Source of the DNA: Metaphire vulgaris
Lineage: Eukaryota > Annelida > Clitellata > Crassiclitellata > Megascolecidae
Length of the DNA stretch: 64,000 nt
Direction: 5' to 3'
Assembly: GCA_018105865.1 (NCBI GenBank)
Contig: CM030841.1
Coordinates: forward strand, 12,146,682 to 12,210,681
Shown piece after piece: positions 44,330-55,985 of the stretch. The notes below the pieces were generated by a model. It worked only from the letters and a program-made list of their open reading frames with translations, did not search any database and was not told where the DNA came from. The translations under genes were made by a program, and so were the position numbers. Every line of letters starts with the position of its first letter. The stretch's first letter is position 1.

Positions 44330-44840
44330 GGAGACGACGACACCATCCCCTTCTTCTGCGCCTCTCGAGGAGCGGGGGGTCACCAAAGAGAGAGAAATCG
44401 CGGCGCCAATAATATCGCTTTTAGAAGCGCAATTTTTTAATTAATCAGCGCCGACCATCGGTTCTCCCGCAACGGGGCTCTACCTCCACTTGCCCCTAGG
44501 GTCCGCGACCGACCAAAGGGATGGTGTCCCCTTCCCTTTCCCTTTCCCTATCAGGGTGAAATATTGCACCGCGATATAATACGCGCCCGGTGTTGACTAA
44601 CAAACCGTGACGAATTGAAAAGTCTGCCCGGCGATGCAGCAGCCGACGTCTCTGCCCTGCCCTGGGGCGAAACAAAGCCACTCACCGGGGCCGACTGGGG
44701 AGAGACGGACGGCGGCACGTGGGAGATCGGGGAGACGAGGACACGTGGGACCACAATGGCGCGCCTTTCGGACAAAGGAGTTTCCATGACAACGCGCACA
44801 TGACGGCTCTTGTGAGTAATCGGTCAAAGGCAGCCGACGC
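44330..44840 (-). promoter_or_regulatory. GC-rich, CpG-rich island; candidate promoter of the FOXN gene
   Basis: The stretch is far richer in G, C and CpG than the surrounding AT-rich DNA and lies about 5 kb upstream of the FOXN start codon. No exon or TATA box could be fixed. The direction is inferred from the nearest gene. Confidence 0.3.
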
Positions 44841-45237
44841 CATAACTGTCAACTGCAGAGTAGGGTGGAGTGAAAAGGACGAAATTTTAAAAAAAATTGA
44901 ATTTAAAATTCTAATAGTGCGGGAAAGTTGTGCACGGTATCAGTGATTTGTTCAGTGAAAATTTTGAATTTTTAAATGAAGGTTAAGAGCCTCCCCAGAG
45001 ACAGTGAAGTTTGGGCATTTTGTGCAATTAATGCATTTTGGCATATAGGCCTTATTCATTTACATACAACTGTTTTATTTTAATAATACAAACAATACAA
45101 TTATCCAAAACTGCTTTTGTAAAGAGGTAACAAGAATTACAATTAATTTCTATTGCATCTTGCATACTTATAGACCCTGTAGTGCTGCGGCAAGCTTCGT
45201 TATGTCTCACAATATGCAAAGCACAGTACATGCCGGC

Positions 45238-47045
45238 TCAATTACACAATATGCGCTTTACTGTGAAACCACAGGTTTCTGTCTGATTCTGTCTGAAGTC
45301 TGATTTTGTGCTAGAATATGGCATGGGCCTGAGAGAGGCATGCTTTATGCGTCCTTCTCTTGCAATTGGACCACATACTGCAGCACTGGCCTCAGTTACT
45401 AGCTTCACACATCTTTCAGTTGCCTGAGAATGGCACTGAAATCTCTGAAAGTTCAACTGCTGATCTGCGCTCTTTATCAAGAAAGAAATGTCTTGGCCTG
45501 AGAGGTTAAAAAGTAGAGGAGGAGCTGATAGTTGTTTCTTGTGCCAGTTAATGAAGTCAATATAGGCCTAACTGGCAGCATCAACATTGAACACTGGAAT
45601 TTTGAATTTTGGAATTCGAGTAATATTTGAAGTACGTCTAGCTTTCAGTATTCTTCATAGCACTACCTTCTCTGATGTGTTGCTGTGCATCTGCATCTGA
45701 TAACATTGCCAGCAGTAGATTCTCTTCATGTCCAAAGTAGCCGTTTCTCTGGATTGCCGGATCAACTACTAATTTAAGTTATACAGGAAGGTATCGTGAT
45801 AATGAAATTGTCGTCAAAAGTTGGCGCCCTCCGTCCTTGCAGGATAGTTTCATTTGGATATCAAACCAGACTGGAGTATATACTTTTGTATCATAATAAG
45901 TTGCTAGTTTTTCAAATTTTCAGTTGGGTTTTCCGTCCCTCGGTTAGCTGTTGCTAGTCATCTTGAATGTGCAAGTTTCCTTGGGTCGCGTGATGCCAAA
46001 CTCTTCGAACAGTCACCAAGTGTTATAGCCTTCCAAACGTCCGGCAGATAAGCCTTATCTGAACTTAAGTCTTCGCATGTTACAATGGGTATCTCTCCTT
46101 CAATTAAATCGAAACCTACAATGGAAAAGTTCTGACAAGTTTGTAGCTGCTGACCAAGTGGACCAGAAACCCCTTAGGTCCTGTACCGGTAGTTGACCCA
46201 CTGCAAAGGTCACCCTACTTCTTCTAACAACCTCATAACATTTCCTGATCTCCCAGTATTAGTTACAGTACCACCGCAACCAGTAGCAACCAGTTTCTGT
46301 AAGTCAGTCATCTCCTTTCTCTTTTAACATGTATACAATACACGTTTTGATTCAAATCGCAGATTCTTTCTCGGTGAAACGTGACCAACCTGACTCCTAA
46401 ACAATTGCCACACACTCCTCAATTACAGTTTTCATATGACATATCCCATCTTTCTTCTTGGGCACTAGTATTTTATCCTTACTTCCATCAAAAGAAACAC
46501 ATTCGATAACATTGCTGTCCTCCTCTTCATTCAGTTCCGTTCTTTTCCCTTCAATTCTCATTTTGCTTCTGTCTAAATGAGGGTTTTATCGTCTTCATGA
46601 ACGAGTCTTGAAAACATGCCGAAGAAAGGGCACCTAGCCACCTACCTACCTTATCTGATACAGAATACATGTCATGCAGCTATTAAAGATATATATGAGG
46701 CAGAGAAGTTCGCACTTGTGAAGAGGTCTTTTTTTTACCTTACTCAGTTTCTCGCCGTGAAATCCCTGGCGGATCATAGTTATCATCATTAGGAGTATCA
46801 CTATCTGAAGTATAGACCTATGTATCTTCATTAGGCCTACTGATGACTTCAACAGGAACATCTGCTTGCCCACTTGTGGATGGTTGTGATGCAGAGACCT
46901 TGGAGAGTTCTGAGTGTCTTCTTGCCAACCTCTTTAGAATATTCCCACATTCCGTGATGCCAATTCCTACCACGGCCATTCGTCTAGCGCCTCGCTGATC
47001 CAACAGAAATTCACGATCCTTTACAGGCACCTTGTTTTTCATCAC
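45238..47045 (-). pseudogene. Decayed copy of a multi-copy invertebrate repeat protein of unknown function
   Basis: Several frames, read in order on the minus strand, give pieces of one protein. They are an N-terminal part with REFLLDQRGARRMAVVGIG (near 47010), VIECVSFDGSKDKILVPKKK (near 46480), KLVATGCGGTVTNTG with MRLLEE and a PLQW (near 46250), GVSGPLGQQLQ (near 46165), and RFQCHSQATERCVKLVTEAS with AAVCGPIAREG (near 45400). I recognise this as a protein found in many copies in invertebrate genomes (motifs of the type SFDGRKD, DGT.VNTG, GRPLQW, PCHTQ..ER.VKLVTEAS). Its function is unknown to me and it is probably linked to a mobile element. Stops and frameshifts separate the pieces. Confidence 0.65.
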
Positions 47046-47708
47046 ACAGGCACACTAGCTGAAATCTGCATGCAGATATATCAAACAAGTTTGTTTCTGC
47101 AGTCTAATCGAAAATCCTCAGGTTTATTTTGATAGGATGGTTGGTCTCTCCTTACCTTGAAGGGCTTTAACAGGTTCATGTACTTCTACTGGTAAGGCGT
47201 AATTAACTTCAGCACCTTTGTGTGAGACAGTGGGAATAGAGGATATCTCCCAACGCAGCAAGGTACCCTATTACCAATTAGCAATATTACTGAAAATTGA
47301 AGACGCTTGGGGAGGCTCTAAACAGTAACCCAGTTAAGTGATTTTTGGCACAGTTTCTCTCTATACCATAACACAACTTTTCCAAACTATTACATTTTCA
47401 TCACTGAGAAAAAGTTTTTTCACTCCACCCTACTGCAGAGCAATGCCAACCGATATACAGTGCAGTACGAAACTTAATATGGCACAAGCCAAGGAGCTCT
47501 GATTACCCTTAATATAGCTTACAGGGGTTCTTGAATAAGATATTAGATTGGACGGGAACAACAGTGGTTCTCACACAGGGCAGATCCTACTGAACCACTT
47601 TAAACCTAATTGTTATTTTATATTAGGCCTATATTAAGCGTTTCTTCTGTCACGCGTTTTAAGTTTTACGGTGGTTCTCATACACTACAGGGCAGACCCT
47701 ACTGAACC

Positions 47709-48048
47709 CAGTGGCGTAGCGTGACTTTTGGGGACCCGGGGGGCATCTTTGTCACGGGGGCCCCAAAGTTTCAAAATTTCGGGCTGACGAGCAAAAAAAA
47801 AAAAAAAGGTCATCGCCTCCTTTTTTACCCTGAGGAGCAAAAAAAAAAAAAAAAAAAAAAAGGTCGTCAGCGCGTTCACTTCTATGGTTATATGGTTAGG
47901 GTTCAGAAGTTAGGGTTAACCCTAACCTAACCCTAGCTTACTTAGGGTTAACCCTAACCTAACCTAGCTTAGACCCTCTTTGGGCCCCCCGCCCGGGGCC
48001 CAGGGGGCAGTCGACAAAGTGCCCCCCCCCCCCCACGTTACGCCACTG
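47709..48048. mobile_element. hAT-like element with interior telomere-like repeats
   Basis: The ends CAGTGGCGTAGCGTGAC and CACGTTACGCCACTG are inverted repeats. A perfect 8 bp duplication ACTGAACC lies at 47701-47708 and 48049-48056. The interior holds two long A-runs each preceded by GAGC and followed by GGTC, and TTAGGG/CCCTAA-like units at about 47890-47975. It interrupts a microsatellite-head sequence (47671-48062). Confidence 0.85.
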
Positions 48049-48069
48049 ACTGAACCACTTTAAGCCCTG

Positions 48070-48190
48070 TTGCTGTTGTTGCTATTATTGTTATTATTAT
48101 TATTATTAGTAGTAGTAGTAGTAGTAGTAGCAGTAGTAGTAGTAGTAGCAGTAGTAGTAGTAGTAGTAGACTACTACCACCACTACTACT

Positions 48191-48265
<75 letters not shown>

Positions 48266-48285
48266 GGACTACCACCACCAGCACC

Positions 48286-48339
<54 letters not shown>

Positions 48340-48349
48340 CAGACCACCT

Positions 48350-48380
<31 letters not shown>

Positions 48381-48388
48381 CAGACCAC

Positions 48389-48449
<61 letters not shown>

Positions 48450-48520
48450 CCCAGTAGCAGCAGCAGGGCCAGCAGCAGGCCTGGTGGACTGCTGCTGCTG
48501 CCACCACCACCACCAGCAGT

Positions 48521-48568
<48 letters not shown>

Positions 48569-48587
48569 CTAGCAGACCAGCAGTAGT

Positions 48588-48625
<38 letters not shown>

Positions 48626-48656
48626 CAGTAGTAGCAGTAGTAGTAGCAGTAGTAGC

Positions 48657-48707
<51 letters not shown>
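48070..48707. repeat. Very long compound GTT/ATT/AGT/CAG microsatellite
   Basis: About 640 bases of trinucleotide repeat, largely CAG and TAG with CAC and GGC interruptions. It is attached to the head sequence ending GAACCACTTTAAGCC at about 48065. Long open frames on both strands (poly-Ser, Gln, Ala, Leu) come from the repeat. Confidence 0.97.
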
Positions 48708-48708
<1 letters not shown>

Positions 48709-49871
48709 AGTCACCGGGGTATTCACTTTCGTTGCTTTCGGATGAACAACATTCTATAGTCAGTCACTCAGCCAGTTTAGCCTTTTTTGCACTCTTTGTG
48801 GCATAGACCGCTGACAAGTTCTCTCCACTTTGCTCTGTCTTCCGCGATCACTTCCATAGTTGGCCATTTTATCTCGTTTACCCTCAACTCTTTTTCCAGT
48901 GTGTTTTCCAGTGTGTTTTTCGGTCTTCCTCCCTTTCTTTTACCCTGGGGTTACCACGTCAACACTTGCCTTGTGATACTGGATATAGGTTTCCTTAAGA
49001 TATGTCCAAGCCAACTCCATTTTCTCTTTTGTATTTGCTTCTCGATTGGATCTTGTTTTGTGATTTTCCATAGTTCTTCATTACTTATCTTATTTGACCA
49101 CCATATGCCTACCACCTTTCGCAGGCACCAGATGAGTGGAAAGAAGGATATGTGACACTGGACATTCTATAGGCCTAATGGTATATCAAGGTCTTCGGTT
49201 CGAACATTGTTCAAAGTAGCCTACTATGCGTACAATACGAACTAGATAGAGTGGTGGTTCCCAAGCTTCTCAAATAGAGGGAACTATCTGCTATTTTCTT
49301 TCGGTAGGGCCTACTTAAGAGGGCCACAGCGTTATACATTTCTCATATTATTTAGACTAGCCTATGTATCATAGACGATTCTGATCCTGGTTAGGCCTAT
49401 TTAGGATGAAAAATCGACTCGATACGTGGGGAATGTAAACGTTTATAAAATTATTAAAGATGCGTAATATCATTCTTAACTTTCAGAACCAAATTCGAAA
49501 ACTAAGAACTTAAGAAGGCAATCAATTAAGTCATTAAGCTTAGGCCCTATATAAAATATGTGAGGATTCGCGGGCCACTTTCTGAGAGCTGGTGGGCCAC
49601 AAGTTGCCCGCGGGTCTTGATTTGGGAACCTCCGTAGCCTACTAGCTAGTCTAGAAGAACTGCTGTGAAGGTTTTAGAGAGGCAGAGGACAAATAGGCCC
49701 TAGTGTTCGGAGATGGACATGGCGCATATATATGGTATTGGCGACAAATATCATAGCATCGCAAACCAAGTCCAGTTAGCCACTGATAGGCCTAGCTAGC
49801 TAGTGTAGGCCTATGTGAGAGATCAAACTCTACGCTCTTCTGTGCGGTTTGCTTTTGGAATGCACAATCTT

Positions 49872-49872
<1 letters not shown>

Positions 49873-49942
<70 letters not shown>

Positions 49943-49958
49943 ACTGCTACTGCTGCTT
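49873..49958. repeat. GTT/GCT microsatellite
   Basis: A GTT run changing to GCT. Confidence 0.95.
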
Positions 49959-51617
49959 GTGAGCGGACCCCAGTTTACAGTTTTTAAAAAATGGGCAGTG
50001 GGGTTCGTCCTCCAGTGAGAAAGTAGGAAGGTTGAAATTAAAAAATTGTTCGCGGCTGAGTGAAGTAGAGGGTTCGTCAGCAGTTGGCGGCTCCACAGGG
50101 TGACAGAGACCCGTCGTGCCCCATATTGAATGTCTGGCCCCAGTGGTACCGGTACTTTACTGACTTACTGTATGCGTAGCAACGGGGCCCTCTATTCTGA
50201 CGTTGGGGGTGGGGGGAGTACGACGGAGTATGAGAACTCGCAATAGTTGAAAACGTTGTGCAGGAAAAGGTTTATTGCTCGTTAGGCCTAACACTTTTTT
50301 TTACCTGAAAATGTGGATACAGTCCCCAGGGGCGTAGATCACGGGGACTGCGGGAGACGGTCCCACCCAATTACGGGGCATAGATAATATCATTTATCCC
50401 TTCCCAATGTTTTGTGCTTCGTGTAATTATTAATTTATATATTTTTTGGTTGACCAATTTACGGGATATAGATATCCCCTAGGTCAACCTCTTTTCTTAT
50501 TATAAATAAAATTTCAATAAGCAATTTCTGTCAATGAATTTAGTTAAGTGTTAATTGTTAGTTAAGTTTTTATTTTTATTTGCTTCATATTGATATATGT
50601 TTATTTGTATGCCTATGAGAAAAAGTCTGTCATTCCTGTCAAGCCGAAAAAAGAGAATCACTCGTTTTTGTGTGCTTCTTTAACGTCAGAAAAAGTATGA
50701 TGACAAGCAAAAAAACGTCATCATTAGAGTATGGCAGGAATATGTCCCTGAGTCCCTGACGGTTCCCAAATTACGGAATCCTGACTATCTATCACTGCTT
50801 TGGTGCACTCATTCTAAGGAATTAAATAGACTAATGCGACATTTATTTTATTAAAATAGTTGCCCCAATGCTTTTCAGCTGCCATTACATCGCCCCACAC
50901 GCGCGCACACACACACACACACACCAAACCCTGGAGCCGCCACTGTTCGCAAGTCTATCTGAACACATTCGCAACAGACGGAGACGGTGGCCATCTAGCG
51001 AATGCGATGGAACTTCATAGAAAAAGAACAAGATATACCTGTGGATGGCTGCATACACTGTATAGTGTATAGACTTACCTGAGCTCTTGTCTTTCAGCAA
51101 TTTCACAATAAAAGTTATCGTGCCCTACATTTTCCTTTGAGGCGATGTAAGAGACGTTCTAAATATTATTTTGCAACAAAAAGATGAAACCATAAAAGTC
51201 CTCTAGCTTTTCCGCAGCAAAATTGAGAGAAAATGTAGGCCTACCTCTGAAACAATCCTGGTCGGGCTGATGCTACAATGGAATTCCGTCTCTGCAATTG
51301 TACACTCGTAAGCGTATTGCATTTTCTATTTAGGCCTATCTAGTTAAAATGCACTAACTAACTGTTCGTTGGCCATCCATGCACCGTATGGAAAAACGTC
51401 ATTGCTACGTTTACGTGCTTCGTGTCCACTCACACACAAGTGGGCCTCCTTGTAACGTCAAGAACAAGCGTAAGTCGGTATGCTGTTGCTTGAATAAGAG
51501 AGCGTCATCGAGTCCCTGTACCGCTTTTGAAGTAGGCCTACTACTGTAGGTTTGCGTGTCGTCCATTCATTAACAAGAGGCCGTGCGTAGAAATTAAATA
51601 TCGCGTAATGTTTATTC

Positions 51618-51618
<1 letters not shown>

Positions 51619-51687
<69 letters not shown>

Positions 51688-51927
51688 AGTAGATTGGCTG
51701 TTTTCCACCCGATTTTGCGCAAATGCAATAGCATCCGGGAGAGAGGCCCGTGCCCCCTATTGAGTGTCTGGCCCCCAGTGGCCCCCAGTTCAACCGAGTT
51801 AACGACCCTATACTTAATGCTAAATACATTAAACAACAAATGGTTGGCCCCCATGATTAGAAATTGCCACCCCAACGGCTCCTCCCCACTTGCCAAATCC
51901 TAGAGACTTTTTTGCCACTACGGACGG

Positions 51928-51996
<69 letters not shown>
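51619..51996. repeat. Two AT microsatellites flanking an element fragment
   Basis: AT runs at 51619-51684 and 51929-51996 bracket a piece related to the 61768 element (AACAAATGGTTGGCC). Confidence 0.9.
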
Positions 51997-51999
<3 letters not shown>

Positions 52000-53133
52000 G
52001 CCGCAAGCGAAATTAAGCTATGTTCAAACCGCGTTTCGATTTCAAGGAAAGAATACGTCAGTTGAAACACGCCCATACGGTGTGCCAGCTGATGATCGTG
52101 TGACATGAATGAGTAACTTGAAAATTATTGTAACTTGAAAGCGCATGACGGCGCAAATCCCAGATAAACTTTAAACTGAAAGCGCGTTCTCAAGACCTCT
52201 TCTCGTGTCATGAGAAGGCAATGCTTGTGCGTGGCTTACTAATTGAAACGTCCTGTTTTAATTATTTGGCAGAAGATAGGGGCCTAAGTAGAGAAAATAA
52301 ACTGTGAATTTCTATAGCGCTTTCGAAAGCAGCAGCGGCGTAGCAATATGCTCGGGGGCCCTTGGCGAAAAACGGGCAGTGGCGGGGGGCCTTTCTGCTA
52401 CTTTAGCGATGTCTTATCAAGCGTAAATTCCAGCTGCGCGGTGATGCGGTCTTGCACACTGGACCCTATTACCTGCAAATTATCTATTGACCACATATGA
52501 CCACATCCAAATGCAAATAAAATAACTGTTACTTTTAGTATTTATTTTAGAAATTAGATTTCTCCAAAAGCCACACCACACCTACATTATTTTACATAGA
52601 AGCATTAAAACTGCAACAACCACAAATTGGGTAGCTAGACTTAAGGCAACTGGCTGAAACAAGCAAATTATAATTATTATTATTATTAACAGTATCTAAT
52701 TGCACCGTTTCACAGTTTTGAATGGATTGTAATTTGCTGTGCAGCATAATTATAACTTTGGTGACAAAAACTGTTACCTAACTGAAGTCGTCGAATCGGT
52801 CTCCTTATTATAAGATTATTATATTCAGGATGTCGGCCTAAATGTAAAAAACAATTTAATTTCCAATATCCCTAACTTTGTATTTGATGCGTAAGGTACA
52901 GTACGTAGCCTATTATGTATTGTGTTTTGACATTACGCTTTGCGTAGGTACAGTGTAGATTTAATAAAGCGATCTCGTAGGTCTATTGTATTGTTTTCGC
53001 TGCCCGTCAGCCACGCTTATACCTGTAGATGGTCTGAACTGTTTGTTGACGTTACTCGCAGGCGCTTAAGTCCTTGTCATTTCAAAGGCATGCAGTAAAC
53101 GCTGAGGTGATAATCTAAACAGGATGTTGGCAC

Positions 53134-53716
53134 CAGAGATGGGCACAATTAGACAAAAATCTAATCAATTCCAAATTAGAATAAAATAACTTCTAGCAGT
53201 ATTTATTTTGATTAGCATTAGAATTAGTTCTACACTTTGTCCAATTGATTAGAATTAGCATTAGCTGCTGTCTAATCAATTAGAATTACAATTAGATTGT
53301 CGATGTTCGCGATCAGTTGACACACCACGCAAAACAGTTTTAAAATACTAATTTAATATCTGCAGTAATTGCATGCAACTGCTGAAATGTTTGGCAATGG
53401 CTGGCTTTTCCAGTTGTCAACAGCAATCACACAAAACACTTAATCTATCAGCTATAAGATTTTTCCTTGCTAATGCTACCATGATCATCTCCGCGTTATA
53501 CTATGAGCATGCGTTTCAACATTATTCTCATGCTGCCTCGGATGGTTTTAATTGTCATGTAATTAAAAATAATTAGAATTAGCAGGTAAATTCTAATTGA
53601 TTAGAATTACGATTAGCTGATAAAATTTGACGGTCAATTGATTACAATTTAATTAGCTGGTCATCTAATCGATTAGCTAATCAATTAAACGCTAATTGAT
53701 TAATTACCCATCTCTG
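53134..53716. mobile_element. hAT-like element built of CTAATCAATTAG-type repeats
   Basis: The ends CAGAGATGGGCA and TACCCATCTCTG are inverted repeats. A perfect 8 bp duplication GTTGGCAC lies at 53126-53133 and 53717-53724. Near both ends the sequence is a series of CTAAT/ATTAG units, many palindromic. The middle is unrelated AT-rich DNA. Confidence 0.85.
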
Positions 53717-53910
53717 GTTGGCACAGCTTCGCCGAAAAGTTTCGCGTCGGCGTTGATCATAATATCGAACCACGGCGTTTGAACGCTTTGCAATTTATCC
53801 GAACTATGCGCTCTATTTGCTAAACTTCCCGAACGCAATTCATGGAATTTCTGCCTCTGCTATTGCCATTCGAACTGTGTTTTTGCTATATGTAGCTAGA
53901 CGTTGGAACC

Positions 53911-54196
53911 AGTGTTTATTCTAGGCCTTCTCTGGGGGGGAATTCCCCCTCCCCCCCAAAGTTTTAAAATACACCCAATTTTTATATGTTGGTTGTTGGG
54001 AGGATGGAAACCCCCCTACCAGTGTTTATTTTAGGCCTTCTCTGGGGGAATTCCCCCCCCCAAGTTCTAAAATCCCCCAATTTTTATATGCTGGTTGGGA
54101 GGATGGAAATTCTCCCTCAAAGTGTGGAGACTCAGACCTTGTCCCCCCAAACATTTCAAAATCCCCCCAATGTCAAGGTGGCTAGAATAAACACTG
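53911..54196. mobile_element. Inverted-repeat element with CAGTGTTTATTCTAG ends
   Basis: The ends CAGTGTTTATTCTAG and CTAGAATAAACACTG are perfect 15 bp inverted repeats, flanked by CGTTGGAAC on both sides (53902-53910 and 54197-54205), nine matching bases. Inside, the left end is duplicated in tandem, with a second CAGTGTTTATTTTAG at about 54019. Confidence 0.8.
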
Positions 54197-55689
54197 CGTT
54201 GGAACACACCTGAAATCGCTGTAAACTGTATTTCCGCTAGAGCAAATAAGTCTGCATGTATACCTTAGATCAAGAACGTCTCAATATTAGGTTACCACAG
54301 AGTCAACGCATATCTGCTTGCCTTTTCGCTCGTTACGACACGTTTAAGCGGAATTATGATATTATTGTGCTATATTTTTCATTAGAAAGAGTGAGTCACA
54401 TCAGGGTCCTATGAAAAGCGAATTTGTAGGCGTCTGGTCAAAAGCTAGTAGCATAGCAGTATCCGTAATCATGTAATAATGGCCGATCCTGAAAAGGTCA
54501 AGGGGTCAAGTGTATACAGTGGATGCCGTGATAGGATCATTATCTTTACGGAGGACTTAGACGAATGGCAAGTCGGCTAAGCGTGACTAAGCGAGAAACT
54601 TATGACGATCTTTGTGACAAGCAGCCGTGCAAACCGGTCAACAGTGCATGGGCTGCGTAAGCTTAGACCCCTACGCACGAAGCTATGCAATAGTAGATAG
54701 ATAAAAATGGACTGAGTGGGTGAGGCAAGCATTTTTATGACTGTGCTTTGACAGGAGAGAAGTATTGCCGGGTTAACAAAGGGTCTGCATGGACCGGGTG
54801 TAGCCTGTAGGCCTAGTTAGGTTCATTCTAAAACAAAACTGTCGTCTGCGTGCAGGTTATTTCTAGGATTATAAATTGGGGGGTGTCGGTATATTTTGGG
54901 GGTCCATCCTTGCCGAAAAAGCCTGACAAGCAAAAGAAAGGTCATCGCATGTTCAGATTGGGGGGGTGTCTGTCTCAAATGGGGGGGGGTGTTAGGGGCG
55001 TAAAAATATCCTTGTCTGTGTGAGAACTTCATAACAACAGTAACACCAGTTACCCGCTTTCGGATGTAACAAGTTTCAACAAGAAAACGACTGCAGCATT
55101 GGCTGTTGTCGATACAACGCATCTCTGTCCTGCTCACATATTCGTGTCTATTCGTTAATCGTTATTAATCAATTATTAATAATTATAGGCCTATCATAAC
55201 ATCTAGCACCTGGAACTAAAATGCATATATACATAAAGGTTCATGCCTACATGCGGGCTTTACAGATAAACAATTCAAATGCCAATTTCTATTTACATAC
55301 GTTTGGATAACACTGGTATATTTACAATTAACAATAGCTTCGATCAATAATAATTAATAATATTATAATACATCTATGATTGTCTCTCATGTTGATCTGT
55401 TGTTTTTTAAATAGTAAAATAGACAAAAGTAGAGTTTTGACATAAAAATCGACAATAAGTCTAAGCACATGAACAGCATTTTAAGGTACAGTGCAACTGA
55501 AGAACTAAGTTGGATTGCCGTCGGATACGATCGGATTGAACAAATCTGCACACGCGGGTTCGCCAATGCAAGCGATGCGCATTATCTCGCAGTTACTAGA
55601 ACCAGATTATCAGATATCTGCTTTTTTCAACATTAGCGTAGCCAGGGTTCAGGAATACGGACACCACCAAGGCACACACGCCTATAAAG

Positions 55690-55985
55690 GTAAAAAGTAG
55701 GTAGGTCTCGAGTCCGAGAGACTCCGAGCGTTCGGTTCCGGTGCATATATATTCCGCCGGTCTAGGCAATCAGCGACTTGTGTGGTATAATCCATTAATC
55801 TGGGGTAGGTTGCCATTGCTTTCCCCAGGCCCACGTTTTGCCTCGCAGCTTAACGCTGCTCCTCAAGTTCACCGCCGCCCTCTAGCGAGTAAGACTGAGT
55901 CGACCTTAGGGCTCCTGCGGTTATAGAACCCGTGACCTTCTGCTCTATCGTCCAGTGTTGTTATCACTCTGCTAACTTCCCGTCC
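55690..55985 (-). mobile_element. tRNA-derived SINE, family S copy 4
   Basis: On the minus strand it has GTTAGCAGAGTGATAACAAC (A-box), GGTCACGGGTTCTATAACC (B-box), GTCGACTCAGTCTTACTCGC, CTGGGGAAAGCAATGGCAAC and CCCCAGATTAATGGATTATA. It is the most complete copy in the window. Confidence 0.7.

Larger units (their letters stand above)
39413..45237. other. FOXN upstream region
   Basis: AT-rich, without supported exons. It contains a CA microsatellite (43266-43298), a LINE/SINE-like tail with AAGCGCTATATAAAT near 44095, and the GC-rich island listed separately. FOXN leader exons may be hidden here. Confidence 0.4.

Noticed and set aside
48070..48726. Long open frames of poly-Ser, poly-Gln, poly-Ala, poly-Leu and poly-Tyr on both strands
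   Set aside because: They follow from uninterrupted trinucleotide repeats, which stay open in most frames. There are no flanking coding exons or splice context. The same applies at 3009-3338, 59885-60609, 61637-62296 and 62414-63074.
48787..49155. Plus-strand 122-residue frame as a gene
   Set aside because: It is hydrophobic and Phe-rich, as expected from the complement of a purine-rich LINE end, and similar text lies next to the LINE fragment at 29500. It is probably antisense to a LINE relic.
49250..49640. hAT element with GGTTCCCAA / TTGGGAACC ends
   Set aside because: The ends and GCGGGCC-rich interior look right for a Charlie or Tip100 type element, but the outermost bases and the 8 bp duplication could not be matched, so it is not listed as a defined element.
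50328..50790. Complete mobile element starting GGGGCGTAGATCACGGGG
   Set aside because: The left end resembles hAT-type ends, but no matching inverted end or target duplication was found.
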